Assembly: GCF_004331485.1 (NCBI RefSeq)
Contig: NZ_SJKD01000002.1
Location: forward strand, 62,001-126,000
From: Kribbella capetownensis
Lineage (GTDB): Bacteria > Actinomycetota > Actinomycetes > Propionibacteriales > Kribbellaceae
Reading direction: 5' to 3'
Length of the DNA: 64,000 nt
Part shown: piece after piece, positions 24,190 to 32,364 of the stretch
Position numbering within the stretch: the first letter of the stretch is position 1
Layout: each line of letters begins with the position of its first letter
Notes under the pieces: model-generated
Seen by the model: only the letters and a program-made list of their open reading frames with translations
Database searches by the model: none
What the model was told of the DNA's origin: nothing
Made by a program: the position numbers and the translations under genes

Positions 24190-25019
24190 CCGCTGCCGGT
24201 CCGAATGAACGGAACGAGAAAGGTCGCCGCGTACACGAGAGTGGCGGCGGCCAGGATCGCGAAGCTCGGCGGCATGCTGGGGATGTAGGCGCCGGCCACG
24301 AGGCCGGTCCACATCTCCAGCACTGCCAGTCCGGCCGCCAGCAAGAGTCCTCGATAGGGCCGGTCGGTGAGACGTTGGGCCGCACCCGCCGGGGCAGCCA
24401 GCAGTCCGAGCAACAGCAACGAACCAACTGCTTGGGTCGCCTCGGCCGCGCAGGCCCCGACCACGATCAGGAAACCGAAGCCCAGCAGCCGGACGGGAAC
24501 ACCGCTGGCTGCCGCCACCGCCTCGTCGATGGAGGCGAAGAGCAACGGACGCGCGATCACGACCATCACCAGGCAGATGCCGCCGGCAACAGCTGCGGCC
24601 AAGGCGGCCTGGCCGCCGCTGAGTGCGAAGATCGAGCCGAACAACACCCGCACCCCCGCGCTGCCGTTCGCCGCGCTTCGCGACGTCGTGTAGAGGGTCA
24701 GGAAGAACACCCCGAGCCCCAGGATCCAGGAGAAGAGACTGCCGATCGCGACGTCGTCGACCTTGGCGGTCCGGCCGAGAATGCCGAAGAGCATCGCCAC
24801 CGCGACGGTCAGGCCGAACAGTCCGACCCGCAGGTCGAAGCCGACGGCGAGTGCGGCCAGTGCGCCGGTGAACGCCGTGTGACCGAGTACGTCGCCGGTG
24901 AAGACCTGAGCCCGCAGTACCAGGAAGTATCCGGTCAGGCCGGCAGCCACTGCGATCGCCGTACCGGCCAGCAGCGCATGGTGGAAGAACGGGTGTCCCA
25001 GCGGACCGGCGAGGATCAT
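24180..25019 (-). CDS. ZnuB-like metal ABC permease, second subunit (set 2)
   Basis: The protein has 279 residues and starts at ATG 25019, four bases inside the end of the previous permease (ATGA). It shows ABC-3 family helices, including GYFLVLRAQVFTGDVLGHTA near the N-terminus and EATQAVGSLLLLGLLAAPAG as the ATPase-coupling region. It ends with VPFIRTGSGYS. Together with the product of 25016-25843 it probably forms a heterodimeric channel, unlike the single-permease sets elsewhere in the island. Confidence 0.85.
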   Translation of the reverse strand: MILAGPLGHPFFHHALLAGTAIAVAAGLTGYFLVLRAQVFTGDVLGHTAFTGALAALAVGFDLRVGLFGLTVAVAMLFGILGRTAKVDDVAIGSLFSWILGLGVFFLTLYTTSRSAANGSAGVRVLFGSIFALSGGQAALAAAVAGGICLVMVVIARPLLFASIDEAVAAASGVPVRLLGFGFLIVVGACAAEATQAVGSLLLLGLLAAPAGAAQRLTDRPYRGLLLAAGLAVLEMWTGLVAGAYIPSMPPSFAILAAATLVYAATFLVPFIRTGSGYS

Positions 25020-25843
25020 CCGGCTTCCTCGAGCAATCCGCCCGGACGGCAATCCGTCAGGTCCAGCAGTTGCCGCCCGAACCGGACCAGGCAATAGGTG
25101 CCGAAGGCAAACGTCGAGACGTAGAAGCCGACCGGGTACGGCGAGTAGTACGCCGTCAGCAGGCCGAGCCAGGTCACGACGAGGGCGATCGCGACGGCCA
25201 GCGGAAGGCTGGCGGCCGGGCGTGCGGTGATTGCCTGCGCGGTGGCCGCCGGGAGGACGAGAAGCGCGAAGACCAGCAGCGCGCCGGTGATCTGGGCGGC
25301 CTCCGCGGTGGCTGCGCCGAGCAGGATCAGGAACAGCACAGACAGCAGCCGGACCGGGACCCGACGGGCCGCCGCGAAGTGCGGATCGATCGATGCGAAC
25401 AACAGCGGGCGGCCGATGACGGCCAGGCCGGCGAGCGCTGCGATCGCGACAACGAAGAGAAGTGTCACCTGGCTGTTGGTGATTCCGAGGAAACTGCCGA
25501 ACAGCAACGCGTTGACGCCGTTGAGGAAGCCCTTGTAGAGGGCGACGAAGAGGTAGCCGCAGGCAAGCAGGAACGCCTGTAGCGTGCCGGTGAGTGCGGA
25601 CTCCTCCGACTGCCGGTGCTGTCCGGCGCGGGGGAGCGCCGCGATGACCAGGGCCGCGCCGACGCAGAAGACGAAGTACCCGAGTCCGGCGCTGATGCCG
25701 AGCAGGGTTGCTCCCGAGGCTCCCGGGAATCCCACGACGGACAGCGTATGGCCGGCGAACGTCTGCCGGCGCAGGACCATGAACCAGCCGATGGTCGCGG
25801 CCATGACGGCCACGATCGTGCCGGCGCGGAAGGCATTGACCAT
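25016..25843 (-). CDS. ZnuB-like metal ABC permease, first subunit (set 2)
   Basis: The protein has 275 residues with the ABC-3 pattern: WFMVLRRQTFAGHTLSVVGF near the N-terminus, a central RPLLFASIDPHFAAARRVPV segment and ITGALLVFALLVLPAATAQ. The ATG at 25843 follows no ideal ribosome site. The frame remains open upstream and reads a membrane-edge sequence (WNLIADIQQAWAYPF), so the true start may be a rare ATT near 25918 or an unrecognised codon. It is the third gene of the znu set 2 operon read leftwards from 27706. Confidence 0.83.
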   Translation of the reverse strand: MVNAFRAGTIVAVMAATIGWFMVLRRQTFAGHTLSVVGFPGASGATLLGISAGLGYFVFCVGAALVIAALPRAGQHRQSEESALTGTLQAFLLACGYLFVALYKGFLNGVNALLFGSFLGITNSQVTLLFVVAIAALAGLAVIGRPLLFASIDPHFAAARRVPVRLLSVLFLILLGAATAEAAQITGALLVFALLVLPAATAQAITARPAASLPLAVAIALVVTWLGLLTAYYSPYPVGFYVSTFAFGTYCLVRFGRQLLDLTDCRPGGLLEEAG

Positions 25844-25904
25844 GAACGGGTAGGCCCACGCCTGCTGGATGTCCGCGATCAGGTTCCAGGACCATTCGGG
25901 GCCT

Positions 25905-26756
25905 TCAAGCGGCGGAATGGTGCATCCCTCCCCGCTCGGAGGCGTCGGCGTGCACCGCCGGCGCTGCTGGATCTCCGACGACGACCATCCTGCCGTCGGA
26001 AGCGCGGAGTACGTCGACCCGCGTTCCGTACAGGACCGACAGGGTGTCCGAGGTGATCACGTCGCCGGGTGGACCGGAGACGGCCTTGCCGCCGGCGAGG
26101 TAGATCACGCGGTCAAGGTGGTGGAGGATCGGGTTCACGTCGTGCGCCACCATCATGACCGCGACCTCCTGCTCGCGGCAGATCCGGCCGATGAGTGTGG
26201 CGATCGCGCTCTGGTTGGGCAGGTCGAGACTGTCGAGCGGCTCGTCCAGTAGCAACAACTCCGGGCGCTGGACGAGCGCCTGGGCGATGAGCAGCCGTTG
26301 CTGCTCCCCACCTGAGCACTGGCCGATCGGCCGGTTCGCGTACGCCGACGCGCCGACCAGTTCGATCAGCTCCGCGACCCGGGTGCCGGCCGCCGCGTTG
26401 CGTCCGCCGCGGCCGGGAAGGGGAAGACCCCACCGGTGGCCGTCGAGTCCGAGGCGGACGATGTCGGTTCCGCGGATGCGCAGCCCTGGGTCGAAGCTGC
26501 GGCGCTGTGGAAGGTAGCCGACCCGGCGACCGGCATGCCCCGGCGCCGCATCCAGGACCCGGACCCGTCCCGTTGCTGAGGGCAACAAGCCGAGCAGGAC
26601 CTTGAGCAGGGTCGACTTGCCGGCCCCGTTCGGGCCGAGGACGGCGGCGAACTCGCCGTGCCGGACGGTGAGGTCGACGCCGCCCCAGAGCGTGCGCCCA
26701 CCTACACGTACGGCCGCGTCGCTCAGCTCGATGACCGCCGGTCGTTCGTCGGTCAT
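25905..26756 (-). CDS. ZnuC-like ABC ATPase (set 2)
   Basis: The protein has 283 residues and starts at ATG 26756, overlapping the binding-protein stop. It has a canonical Walker A GPNGAGKSTLL, Q-loop VGYLPQRRSF, a signature CSGGEQQRLLIAQAL with Cys in the first position instead of Leu, Walker B LLLLDEPLDSLDLPN and switch VAHDVNPIL. The C-terminal extension of about 50 residues ends in a His-containing tail (HADASERGGMHHSAA). It drives the two permeases downstream. Confidence 0.87.
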   Translation of the reverse strand: MTDERPAVIELSDAAVRVGGRTLWGGVDLTVRHGEFAAVLGPNGAGKSTLLKVLLGLLPSATGRVRVLDAAPGHAGRRVGYLPQRRSFDPGLRIRGTDIVRLGLDGHRWGLPLPGRGGRNAAAGTRVAELIELVGASAYANRPIGQCSGGEQQRLLIAQALVQRPELLLLDEPLDSLDLPNQSAIATLIGRICREQEVAVMMVAHDVNPILHHLDRVIYLAGGKAVSGPPGDVITSDTLSVLYGTRVDVLRASDGRMVVVGDPAAPAVHADASERGGMHHSAA

Positions 26757-27706
26757 TTCCCGGTCGCCGTCGCTAGTGCCTGCTGGATCGCCTGCAACTG
26801 TTGTACCTGCCAGTCCTGGAAGGACGCGCCGGCTGGTGTCAGTGTCTCGGTCACCGTCGCCACGGGGATGCCCTTCGCCTTGGCCGCGGCGACCTGGGCG
26901 CGCACGTCCGGCGTTGCGTTCTGGCTGTTGAAGACGTAGACCTTGATCTGCCCGGTGGCGATCTGGTGGTCGATGGCCGCCTTGTCGGCCGCAGTCGGGT
27001 CCGAGCCCTCGTTGATGGCGTTGAGGAAGCCGATGGGGGTCAGCACCGGCAGTCCGAGCTGGTCGGCGAGCGGCGACACGATCGACTCGGAGGCACCGAT
27101 CGGCGTACCGGCGTACTTCGCCTTGATGTCGGCGACGAGCCTCTGGTACGGCGCGAGTGTGGTGTTCTCGAAGGTGGCCCGTTGCTGGTCGAAGTACGCC
27201 GCATCCGTCGGGTCGATGGCCTTGTAGTCCTCGGTGATCTTCCCGATCACCGTGTGGACATCGGCGGGGGAGTACCAACGGTGTGGGTTGCCGCCCGGCT
27301 TGATGCCGAGCAGATCGCCGACAGTGAGGTCGGTGCGATTGTTCGCCGGTGCCGCGGCCAGTAGCTTCGAGGCCCAGGCGTCGTACCCGATGCCGTTGAC
27401 GATCGTGTATCGCGCGTCGGCGAACGTGCGCGCGTCCGCGGCGGTCGCCTCGTAGTCGTGCGGATCGGACGCGGGGTTGTTGATGATGCTGGTGACGTTG
27501 ACGTGGCTGCCGCCGAGCTGGGCAGCGATGCTGCCCCAGAAGTTCTCCGCGGCAACCACCTGGACGGTTTGACCGTTGCCTCCGGCGGAGGCGGTCGGGG
27601 GAGCGGTGGAGCAGGCCGCGGTCGACGCGGAGGCAATGGCGGTGAGCGCGCCGATGACGATCCACCGCGCGGTGCGATGGACCCAACGTGCTGGGACAGG
27701 ACGCAT
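26753..27706 (-). CDS. ZnuA-like zinc ABC transporter binding lipoprotein (set 2)
   Basis: The protein has 317 residues; ATG 27706 is chosen because gaggaga lies nine bases upstream. The lipobox is STAAC. Cluster A-I features are NPASDPHDYEAT (ligand His), IVNGIGYDAWASKLL, GGNPHRWYSPADVHTVI (second ligand His), and SESIVSPLADQLG. The C-terminus has VFNSQNATPDVRAQVAAAKA. A decayed copy of this gene type lies at 36493-36940. It heads the leftward operon with one ATPase and two permeases behind a strong Zur-type box. Confidence 0.87.
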   Translation of the reverse strand: MRPVPARWVHRTARWIVIGALTAIASASTAACSTAPPTASAGGNGQTVQVVAAENFWGSIAAQLGGSHVNVTSIINNPASDPHDYEATAADARTFADARYTIVNGIGYDAWASKLLAAAPANNRTDLTVGDLLGIKPGGNPHRWYSPADVHTVIGKITEDYKAIDPTDAAYFDQQRATFENTTLAPYQRLVADIKAKYAGTPIGASESIVSPLADQLGLPVLTPIGFLNAINEGSDPTAADKAAIDHQIATGQIKVYVFNSQNATPDVRAQVAAAKAKGIPVATVTETLTPAGASFQDWQVQQLQAIQQALATATGK

Positions 27707-27766
27707 GATGCTCGTTCTCCTCACAACTGGACGGCCCGGGACATCCCGAGCAGTCCTCAGATTACA

Positions 27767-27781
27767 TGAAAACGATTTTCA
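27767..27781. promoter_or_regulatory. Zur-type box upstream of znu set 2
   Basis: TGAAAACGATTTTCA has perfect complementary six-base arms and is the closest match to the actinobacterial consensus in the window. It lies 61 bases before ATG 27706; ACTATCA follows, possibly extending the site. Confidence 0.85.
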
Positions 27782-27825
27782 CTATCAATAGACCGAACGA
27801 CCGCGGGCCCCGGCTCTGTGCGCGG

Positions 27826-29265
27826 TCACGGCGAGATGGGACGTAGCCGTAGCTCCTGATCGGCGGTGTGGGTGAGGAGCTCACTGTCGTGGGTGATCAG
27901 GATGACGACTGCGCCCTCGCCGGCCAGGTCGCGCATGACCCGGGTGATGGAGTGAAGATGGCGGCGGTCGACACCGGAGCTGGGCTCGTCGAAGACCACG
28001 ATCCGGCGGCCGCTGAGGCGGGCCGCGGCGACGACGAGGCGTTGCTGTTGTCCGCCGGACAGCGAGAGCGGGTGGCGGTCCCGGACAGGGTCGAGGTCGA
28101 GATCGCGCAGGAGTGCCTGCAAGCGCTGCTCCTGCCCGGCATCGCGGGATGCGCCGAGCCGCAGCTCCGCCTCGACGGTGTCGGTGAACAGCTGACGCTG
28201 GACGTCCTGCATGACGATCGATCCGGCCCGTTGGCGTTGCGATCGGGTGAACCGGCGACCGTCCAGAAGGATCTCGCCTTGGTGTCGTTGCAGGCCGGTG
28301 AGGATGCGGGCGAGGGTGCTCTTGCCCGCGCCGTTCGGACCGGTGATCGCGGTGACGACACCGGCGGCCAGGTACGCCGTTTCGATGTCGAGTACACGTC
28401 GGCCGTGGAAGGCGCAGCTGACGGCGTGCAGGGTCACGCCGGTGCCGGACGCCGTCATCGAGGTTGTGTCATGGTCGATGCTGGGACCGAGTCCTTGGGC
28501 CCGCAGCGGCTTGGGGCGTGGTGGCGGGACGGAGCTCCGCAGTCCTTCGGCGCGGAGGGCGTCGTCGTCGAGTGTCGAGAACTGTTCACCCGACCATTGC
28601 CGGTGGACAGCGCCGTCGCGCAGGACGACGACGCGGTCGGCGAGGCCGCGGAGGAAGTGCAGACGATGTTCGGCGATCACGACGGTGGCTCTGTCCGCGC
28701 GCAGCCGGGCGAGGGTGGCGGTGAAGCGTTCGATCGCGGCGGCGGAGAGGTTGGAGGTGGGTTCGTCGAACAGAAGGACGGGCGGACGATGGGTAGCCGC
28801 CGCGGCGCAGGCGACTTGTTGCTGCTGGCCGCCGGACAGGTCCTGCAGTCGTCGGCCCGCGAAGCCGGTCAGACCGTGCTCGTCGATGCCGGCGGCGACG
28901 CGCTCGCGGATCTGTTCGGGTGGTTCGCCGAAGTTCTCCATCGCGAAGGCGAGTTCGGTTTCGGACCTGCCGGTGAAGAACTGGCGACGTGGATGTTGCA
29001 GCACGGTGCCGGTCAGGCGGCCGAGCTGATCCAGCGACAGGTCCGCGACCGCTCGCCCGTCCAGGTGGACGGAGCCGTCGAGCCGGCCTTCGTGGAAATG
29101 CGGCACGAGTCCGTTCATGAGTCTGAGGGCGCTGCTCTTCCCCGATCCGCTGGGGCCACACAGCACGACCGTTTCACCGCGCTGTACGTCGAGCGTCAGG
29201 TCGTCGAGGCTCGGCGTGGTCGCGCCGGCGTACGTCCACCGCACACCTTCGATGTGAATCACCAC
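27826..29265 (-). CDS. ECF-type transporter ATPase with two fused ABC domains
   Basis: The protein has 479 residues and contains two complete nucleotide-binding domains. The first has CGPSGSGKSS (about 36-45), DLSGGQQQQVACAAA and LLFDEPTSNL. The second has TGPNGAGKSTLARIL (about 293), LSLSGGQQQRLVVAAA and IVVFDEPSSGVD. Q-loops of both read LQHPRRQFF and MQDVQRQLF, typical of CbiO-like ECF ATPases. It should energise the S and T components encoded just upstream. Its start overlaps the T-component end. The exporter-fold ABC pair before them makes the whole a five-gene leftward operon. Confidence 0.85.
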   Translation of the reverse strand: MVIHIEGVRWTYAGATTPSLDDLTLDVQRGETVVLCGPSGSGKSSALRLMNGLVPHFHEGRLDGSVHLDGRAVADLSLDQLGRLTGTVLQHPRRQFFTGRSETELAFAMENFGEPPEQIRERVAAGIDEHGLTGFAGRRLQDLSGGQQQQVACAAAATHRPPVLLFDEPTSNLSAAAIERFTATLARLRADRATVVIAEHRLHFLRGLADRVVVLRDGAVHRQWSGEQFSTLDDDALRAEGLRSSVPPPRPKPLRAQGLGPSIDHDTTSMTASGTGVTLHAVSCAFHGRRVLDIETAYLAAGVVTAITGPNGAGKSTLARILTGLQRHQGEILLDGRRFTRSQRQRAGSIVMQDVQRQLFTDTVEAELRLGASRDAGQEQRLQALLRDLDLDPVRDRHPLSLSGGQQQRLVVAAARLSGRRIVVFDEPSSGVDRRHLHSITRVMRDLAGEGAVVILITHDSELLTHTADQELRLRPISP

Positions 29266-29996
29266 AGGACTGTGGCCGTGACCAGTGCCGCTACCAGGCC
29301 GACGGCCGCGAGGTCTGCGACGCCCAGGCGAGGCGGGTGCATGGCCGTGGGGCGTGTGGCGGATCCGAGGCCGCGCAGGAGCGCCGCTGCGGACAGGTCC
29401 TCAGCGACCCGCAGGCTCGAGGCGATGAGCGGAACGGTGAAGCGCTCGATGCTCAGTACCGGGTGCCGGAGCATGCCTGCCCAACCGCCGACACCGCGCA
29501 GACGCATGGCGTCCCTGACGGCGCGAGCCTCGGTAGCGATGGTCGGGAGGAAGCGGAGCATTACGGCCGCGGACGTGGTGATCGCCCGGGGGATCCGGGC
29601 GGCGCGCAGCGCGGCGGTGAGCTCGGTCGGCGTGGTGGTACGCAGCAGGTGCAGGGCGACGCCGCCGACGGCCGCGAAGCGCAGCAGATACGCGGCAAAA
29701 GCAGCGACGAAGCCGATCACGGGGTACGGCAGCGCCATCGGCAGCAGATAGGCGGCGGCCGCGACGGCCGCGGACGTGAGCGGCAGAAGGACGGCGCGCG
29801 CCCAGGCGCCCTCGCTGAGTGCGAGCAGCACACCGAGGACGATGGCCGCAGGAATGAACGGCGTACCGCCAGGCGCCATGACGACCAGACTGCTCGCCAG
29901 GACGAGGATCGCCTTTGTCCGCGGATCCAGACGCCGGGCGCGACCAGCGGGTCGACCCGCCGTGCGCTCAGCCAGGGCGAGCGGGGCTGACGTCAC
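29259..29996 (-). CDS. ECF transporter transmembrane (T) component
   Basis: The protein has 245 residues from GTG 29996, overlapping the S-component stop (GTGA). It is a CbiQ/EcfT-like membrane protein. LDPRTKAILVLASSLVVMA marks the N-terminal segment, and the coupling-helix motif ARG appears in variant form in AALRAARIPRAI and then AVRDAMRLRGVGG. It links the ATPase to the substrate-specific subunit. Confidence 0.82.
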   Translation of the reverse strand: MTSAPLALAERTAGRPAGRARRLDPRTKAILVLASSLVVMAPGGTPFIPAAIVLGVLLALSEGAWARAVLLPLTSAAVAAAAYLLPMALPYPVIGFVAAFAAYLLRFAAVGGVALHLLRTTTPTELTAALRAARIPRAITTSAAVMLRFLPTIATEARAVRDAMRLRGVGGWAGMLRHPVLSIERFTVPLIASSLRVAEDLSAAALLRGLGSATRPTAMHPPRLGVADLAAVGLVAALVTATVLW

Positions 29997-30610
29997 GCAA
30001 GTCCCGCCTTCTCGAAGTGCTTGCGCAGCAGCCGCAGGCCGAGCAGCCCGCCGAGCAGGCCGAAGAAGATCGTGGAGACGTCGAACGCAGCGACTACCGC
30101 GGGGGAGAGCAAGTCCTCCATCTGCCGGGTGTAGTCGGCGCCCATGTTCTGCATCGAAGGGCTGGAGAAGTAGTCGTGACGGGCGTAGAAGATCGGCAAC
30201 ATCGGTCCGACGTACCAGGCTGAGTAGGCGGCGTAGGCGAGCACGCTCAGCCGGCGGGATCGGTAGCGTCCCGACCACAGGATTGCTTCCGCGACGAGGG
30301 CGCAGACGATCGTGACCGCGAAGCTGATCGGCGGATGGCCGCCGAGTAGGAGGAGCCCGCCGGTGATCACCGCGAAGATCGTGACCACGCCGGCATGGTG
30401 CACCCGGGTGAGAAACAGCATGAAGGGGATCCCGCAGGCAACGATGCTCGCGGGCAGCGAGACGAGCACGGCGACCGGGCTGGCGAAGCCGATCATGTTG
30501 ATGGCGTAGAGGACGACAAGATAGAGCGCGGCGAAGATGCCGATGTTGATGAGGTCCTTCGGACTCATCCGGACGTCGAGACGGCGCTCGGTGGAGGTGG
30601 TCGTGGTCAT
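29993..30610 (-). CDS. ECF transporter S component, MptD/Trep_Strep-like
   Basis: The protein has 205 residues with five or six hydrophobic helices, for example DLINIGIFAALYLVVLYAI at the N-terminus. ATG 30610 has a good ribosome site (gaaagga). The sequence style matches from memory the Trep_Strep/MptD family (TIGR02185) of putative ECF S components, which often sit beside exporter-fold ABC proteins in metal or metallophore loci. The ligand is unknown. Zur-type control suggests zinc or a zinc chelate. Confidence 0.75.
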   Translation of the reverse strand: MTTTTSTERRLDVRMSPKDLINIGIFAALYLVVLYAINMIGFASPVAVLVSLPASIVACGIPFMLFLTRVHHAGVVTIFAVITGGLLLLGGHPPISFAVTIVCALVAEAILWSGRYRSRRLSVLAYAAYSAWYVGPMLPIFYARHDYFSSPSMQNMGADYTRQMEDLLSPAVVAAFDVSTIFFGLLGGLLGLRLLRKHFEKAGLA

Positions 30611-30621
30611 CGTGATTCCTT

Positions 30622-32364
30622 TCAGCGGAGTTGCCAACCGCGGGCGCGCACGCGCTCGTTCCAGAAGCGCGCGTACGTACCGCCGGTGGCGAGCAGGGTC
30701 TCGTGGTTGCCGTCCTCGGTGATCCGGCCGCGCTCGATGACGAGGATCCGGTCGGCTGCGACGACGGTGGACAGGCGATGGGCGACGACAATGACGGTGC
30801 GATGGCGGGCGAGCTCACCGATCGCGTCGGCGACCGCGGCCTCGTTCGCCGGATCCAGCGCAGAGGTGGCCTCGTCGAGCAGCACGACGGGCGCGTCCTT
30901 CAGCAGCGCGCGTGCGATCGAGACGCGCTGTTTCTCCCCGCCGGACAGAGTGGAGCCGGCCTCGCCGACGCGGGTGTCCCAGCCGTGTGGCAACCGGCCG
31001 ACGACATCGTCGAGCCGCGCGATGCGAGCCACCCGGTCGAGGTCGGCGTCACTCGCGTCCGGGGCGGCCATCCGCAGGTTGTCCGCGATCGTGCCTTCGA
31101 ACAGGTACACGTCCTGGAACACCTGCGCGGTCAGCCGGGATACGCCGGCACTGCCCAGGTCGCGAACGTCGTGACCGCCGATGCGTACCGAGCCCTCGCT
31201 GACGTCGAAGAACCGGCTGATGAGCCTCAGCAGGGTGCTCTTGCCCGAGCCGGACGGCCCGACGACGGCGGTGAGGCTGCCGGCCGGAATCATCGCGTCG
31301 ATGCCGTCGATGACGGTCGTGCCTTCGTCGTAGCCGAAGCGGACTCCGACCAGCTCGACGTCAGCGCCCGAAGGTCGTGCCGGCAGGACCGGCTCGGGCA
31401 GCGGTGGCACTGCCAGTAGCGTCCGAACCCGACCGATGGCGTCGGCATTGACCTGAACGTGCCCAGCCAGCTCGCCCAGCTGTGAGATCGGCTCCAGCAT
31501 GCGCAGGGTGACGATCAGTACGCCGATCATGACCGCGAGGGCGATCGTGCCGCTCAGAGTCAGGGCGACCGTGAGGGCGATGACAGCGGTGACAACCAGT
31601 TGCAGGGTTCCGAAGAACGCGATCAACGCCCACGCGCCGCGGATCGTGAGCCGCGACTGGGAGCCTTCCTGGCGGACGAGTGACTCCTCGAGGGTGCCGA
31701 GCTCCGGCCGGTCGAGTACGCCGTACGCACGCAGCGTCGCCTGCTGGCGGGCATACTCGACGATTCGCGAGGCGGTCGCGCCGATGTCGTGCTCGTAGGC
31801 GTCGTCGTTGCGGCGCACCACGACCATGAGGAGCCGCAGCGCCAGCCCGCACAGCGTCGCCCCGGCGGCGAAGGCGAGGCCGATCCGCCAGTCGAGGAAG
31901 AAACTGCCGACGATCATGGTGGCCGGCGCGGTCAGCCCGACGACGACGTGGCGCAGCAGGTGTGCCGGGATGTTGGCGACGTCCATGGTGCCTTTGCCGA
32001 GCATCCGCCCGATCGGGCCGGTGCGGTCGCCGCGGAACCAGCCGATCGGAAGCGTCGCGAGATGGTTGCCGATCCGCTCGTGGAAGCTGGTCAGCACATC
32101 CGTCCCGACGAGGTAGCCCAGCGACGTACTCCGGGTCAGCAGCACGTGGTGAGCGGCGACCACGGCAACGATCGCGACCAGCCAGAGCCAGAGCCGGCTC
32201 CAGTCGACCGGTGCCTCGGTCAGCGTCGCGAGGAGCGGCACGACGAAGAGGAAGCCGAGTCCTTGCAGGACGCCCTGTCCCGCCTGGGCCATCAGCATGG
32301 TGCGCAGGTGCCGCCGGCCGCGCTCGTCGAGGAGCTCGAACAGGTAAGGAACCATGGCGATCAT
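30622..32364 (-). CDS. Exporter-fold ABC transporter half, second of pair (YbtQ/IrtB-like)
   Basis: The protein has 580 residues: a six-helix transmembrane domain (residues 1-310) and a nucleotide-binding domain with GPSGSGKSTLLRL, the signature TLSGGEKQRVSIARALL, Walker B VVLLDEATSALD and the H-loop VAHRLSTV. It starts at ATG 32364, directly overlapping the previous stop (TGATG). In other bacteria similar pairs (YbtPQ, IrtAB) use the exporter fold to import metallophores. Here it might import a zinc chelate or export a ligand; the sequence does not decide. Confidence 0.83.
   Translation of the reverse strand: MIAMVPYLFELLDERGRRHLRTMLMAQAGQGVLQGLGFLFVVPLLATLTEAPVDWSRLWLWLVAIVAVVAAHHVLLTRSTSLGYLVGTDVLTSFHERIGNHLATLPIGWFRGDRTGPIGRMLGKGTMDVANIPAHLLRHVVVGLTAPATMIVGSFFLDWRIGLAFAAGATLCGLALRLLMVVVRRNDDAYEHDIGATASRIVEYARQQATLRAYGVLDRPELGTLEESLVRQEGSQSRLTIRGAWALIAFFGTLQLVVTAVIALTVALTLSGTIALAVMIGVLIVTLRMLEPISQLGELAGHVQVNADAIGRVRTLLAVPPLPEPVLPARPSGADVELVGVRFGYDEGTTVIDGIDAMIPAGSLTAVVGPSGSGKSTLLRLISRFFDVSEGSVRIGGHDVRDLGSAGVSRLTAQVFQDVYLFEGTIADNLRMAAPDASDADLDRVARIARLDDVVGRLPHGWDTRVGEAGSTLSGGEKQRVSIARALLKDAPVVLLDEATSALDPANEAAVADAIGELARHRTVIVVAHRLSTVVAADRILVIERGRITEDGNHETLLATGGTYARFWNERVRARGWQLR

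Noticed and set aside
27868-29751. A 627-codon plus-strand open frame opposite the ECF genes
   Set aside because: Composition is the mirror of the two ATPase genes; no motifs, and the minus strand has full ABC signatures.
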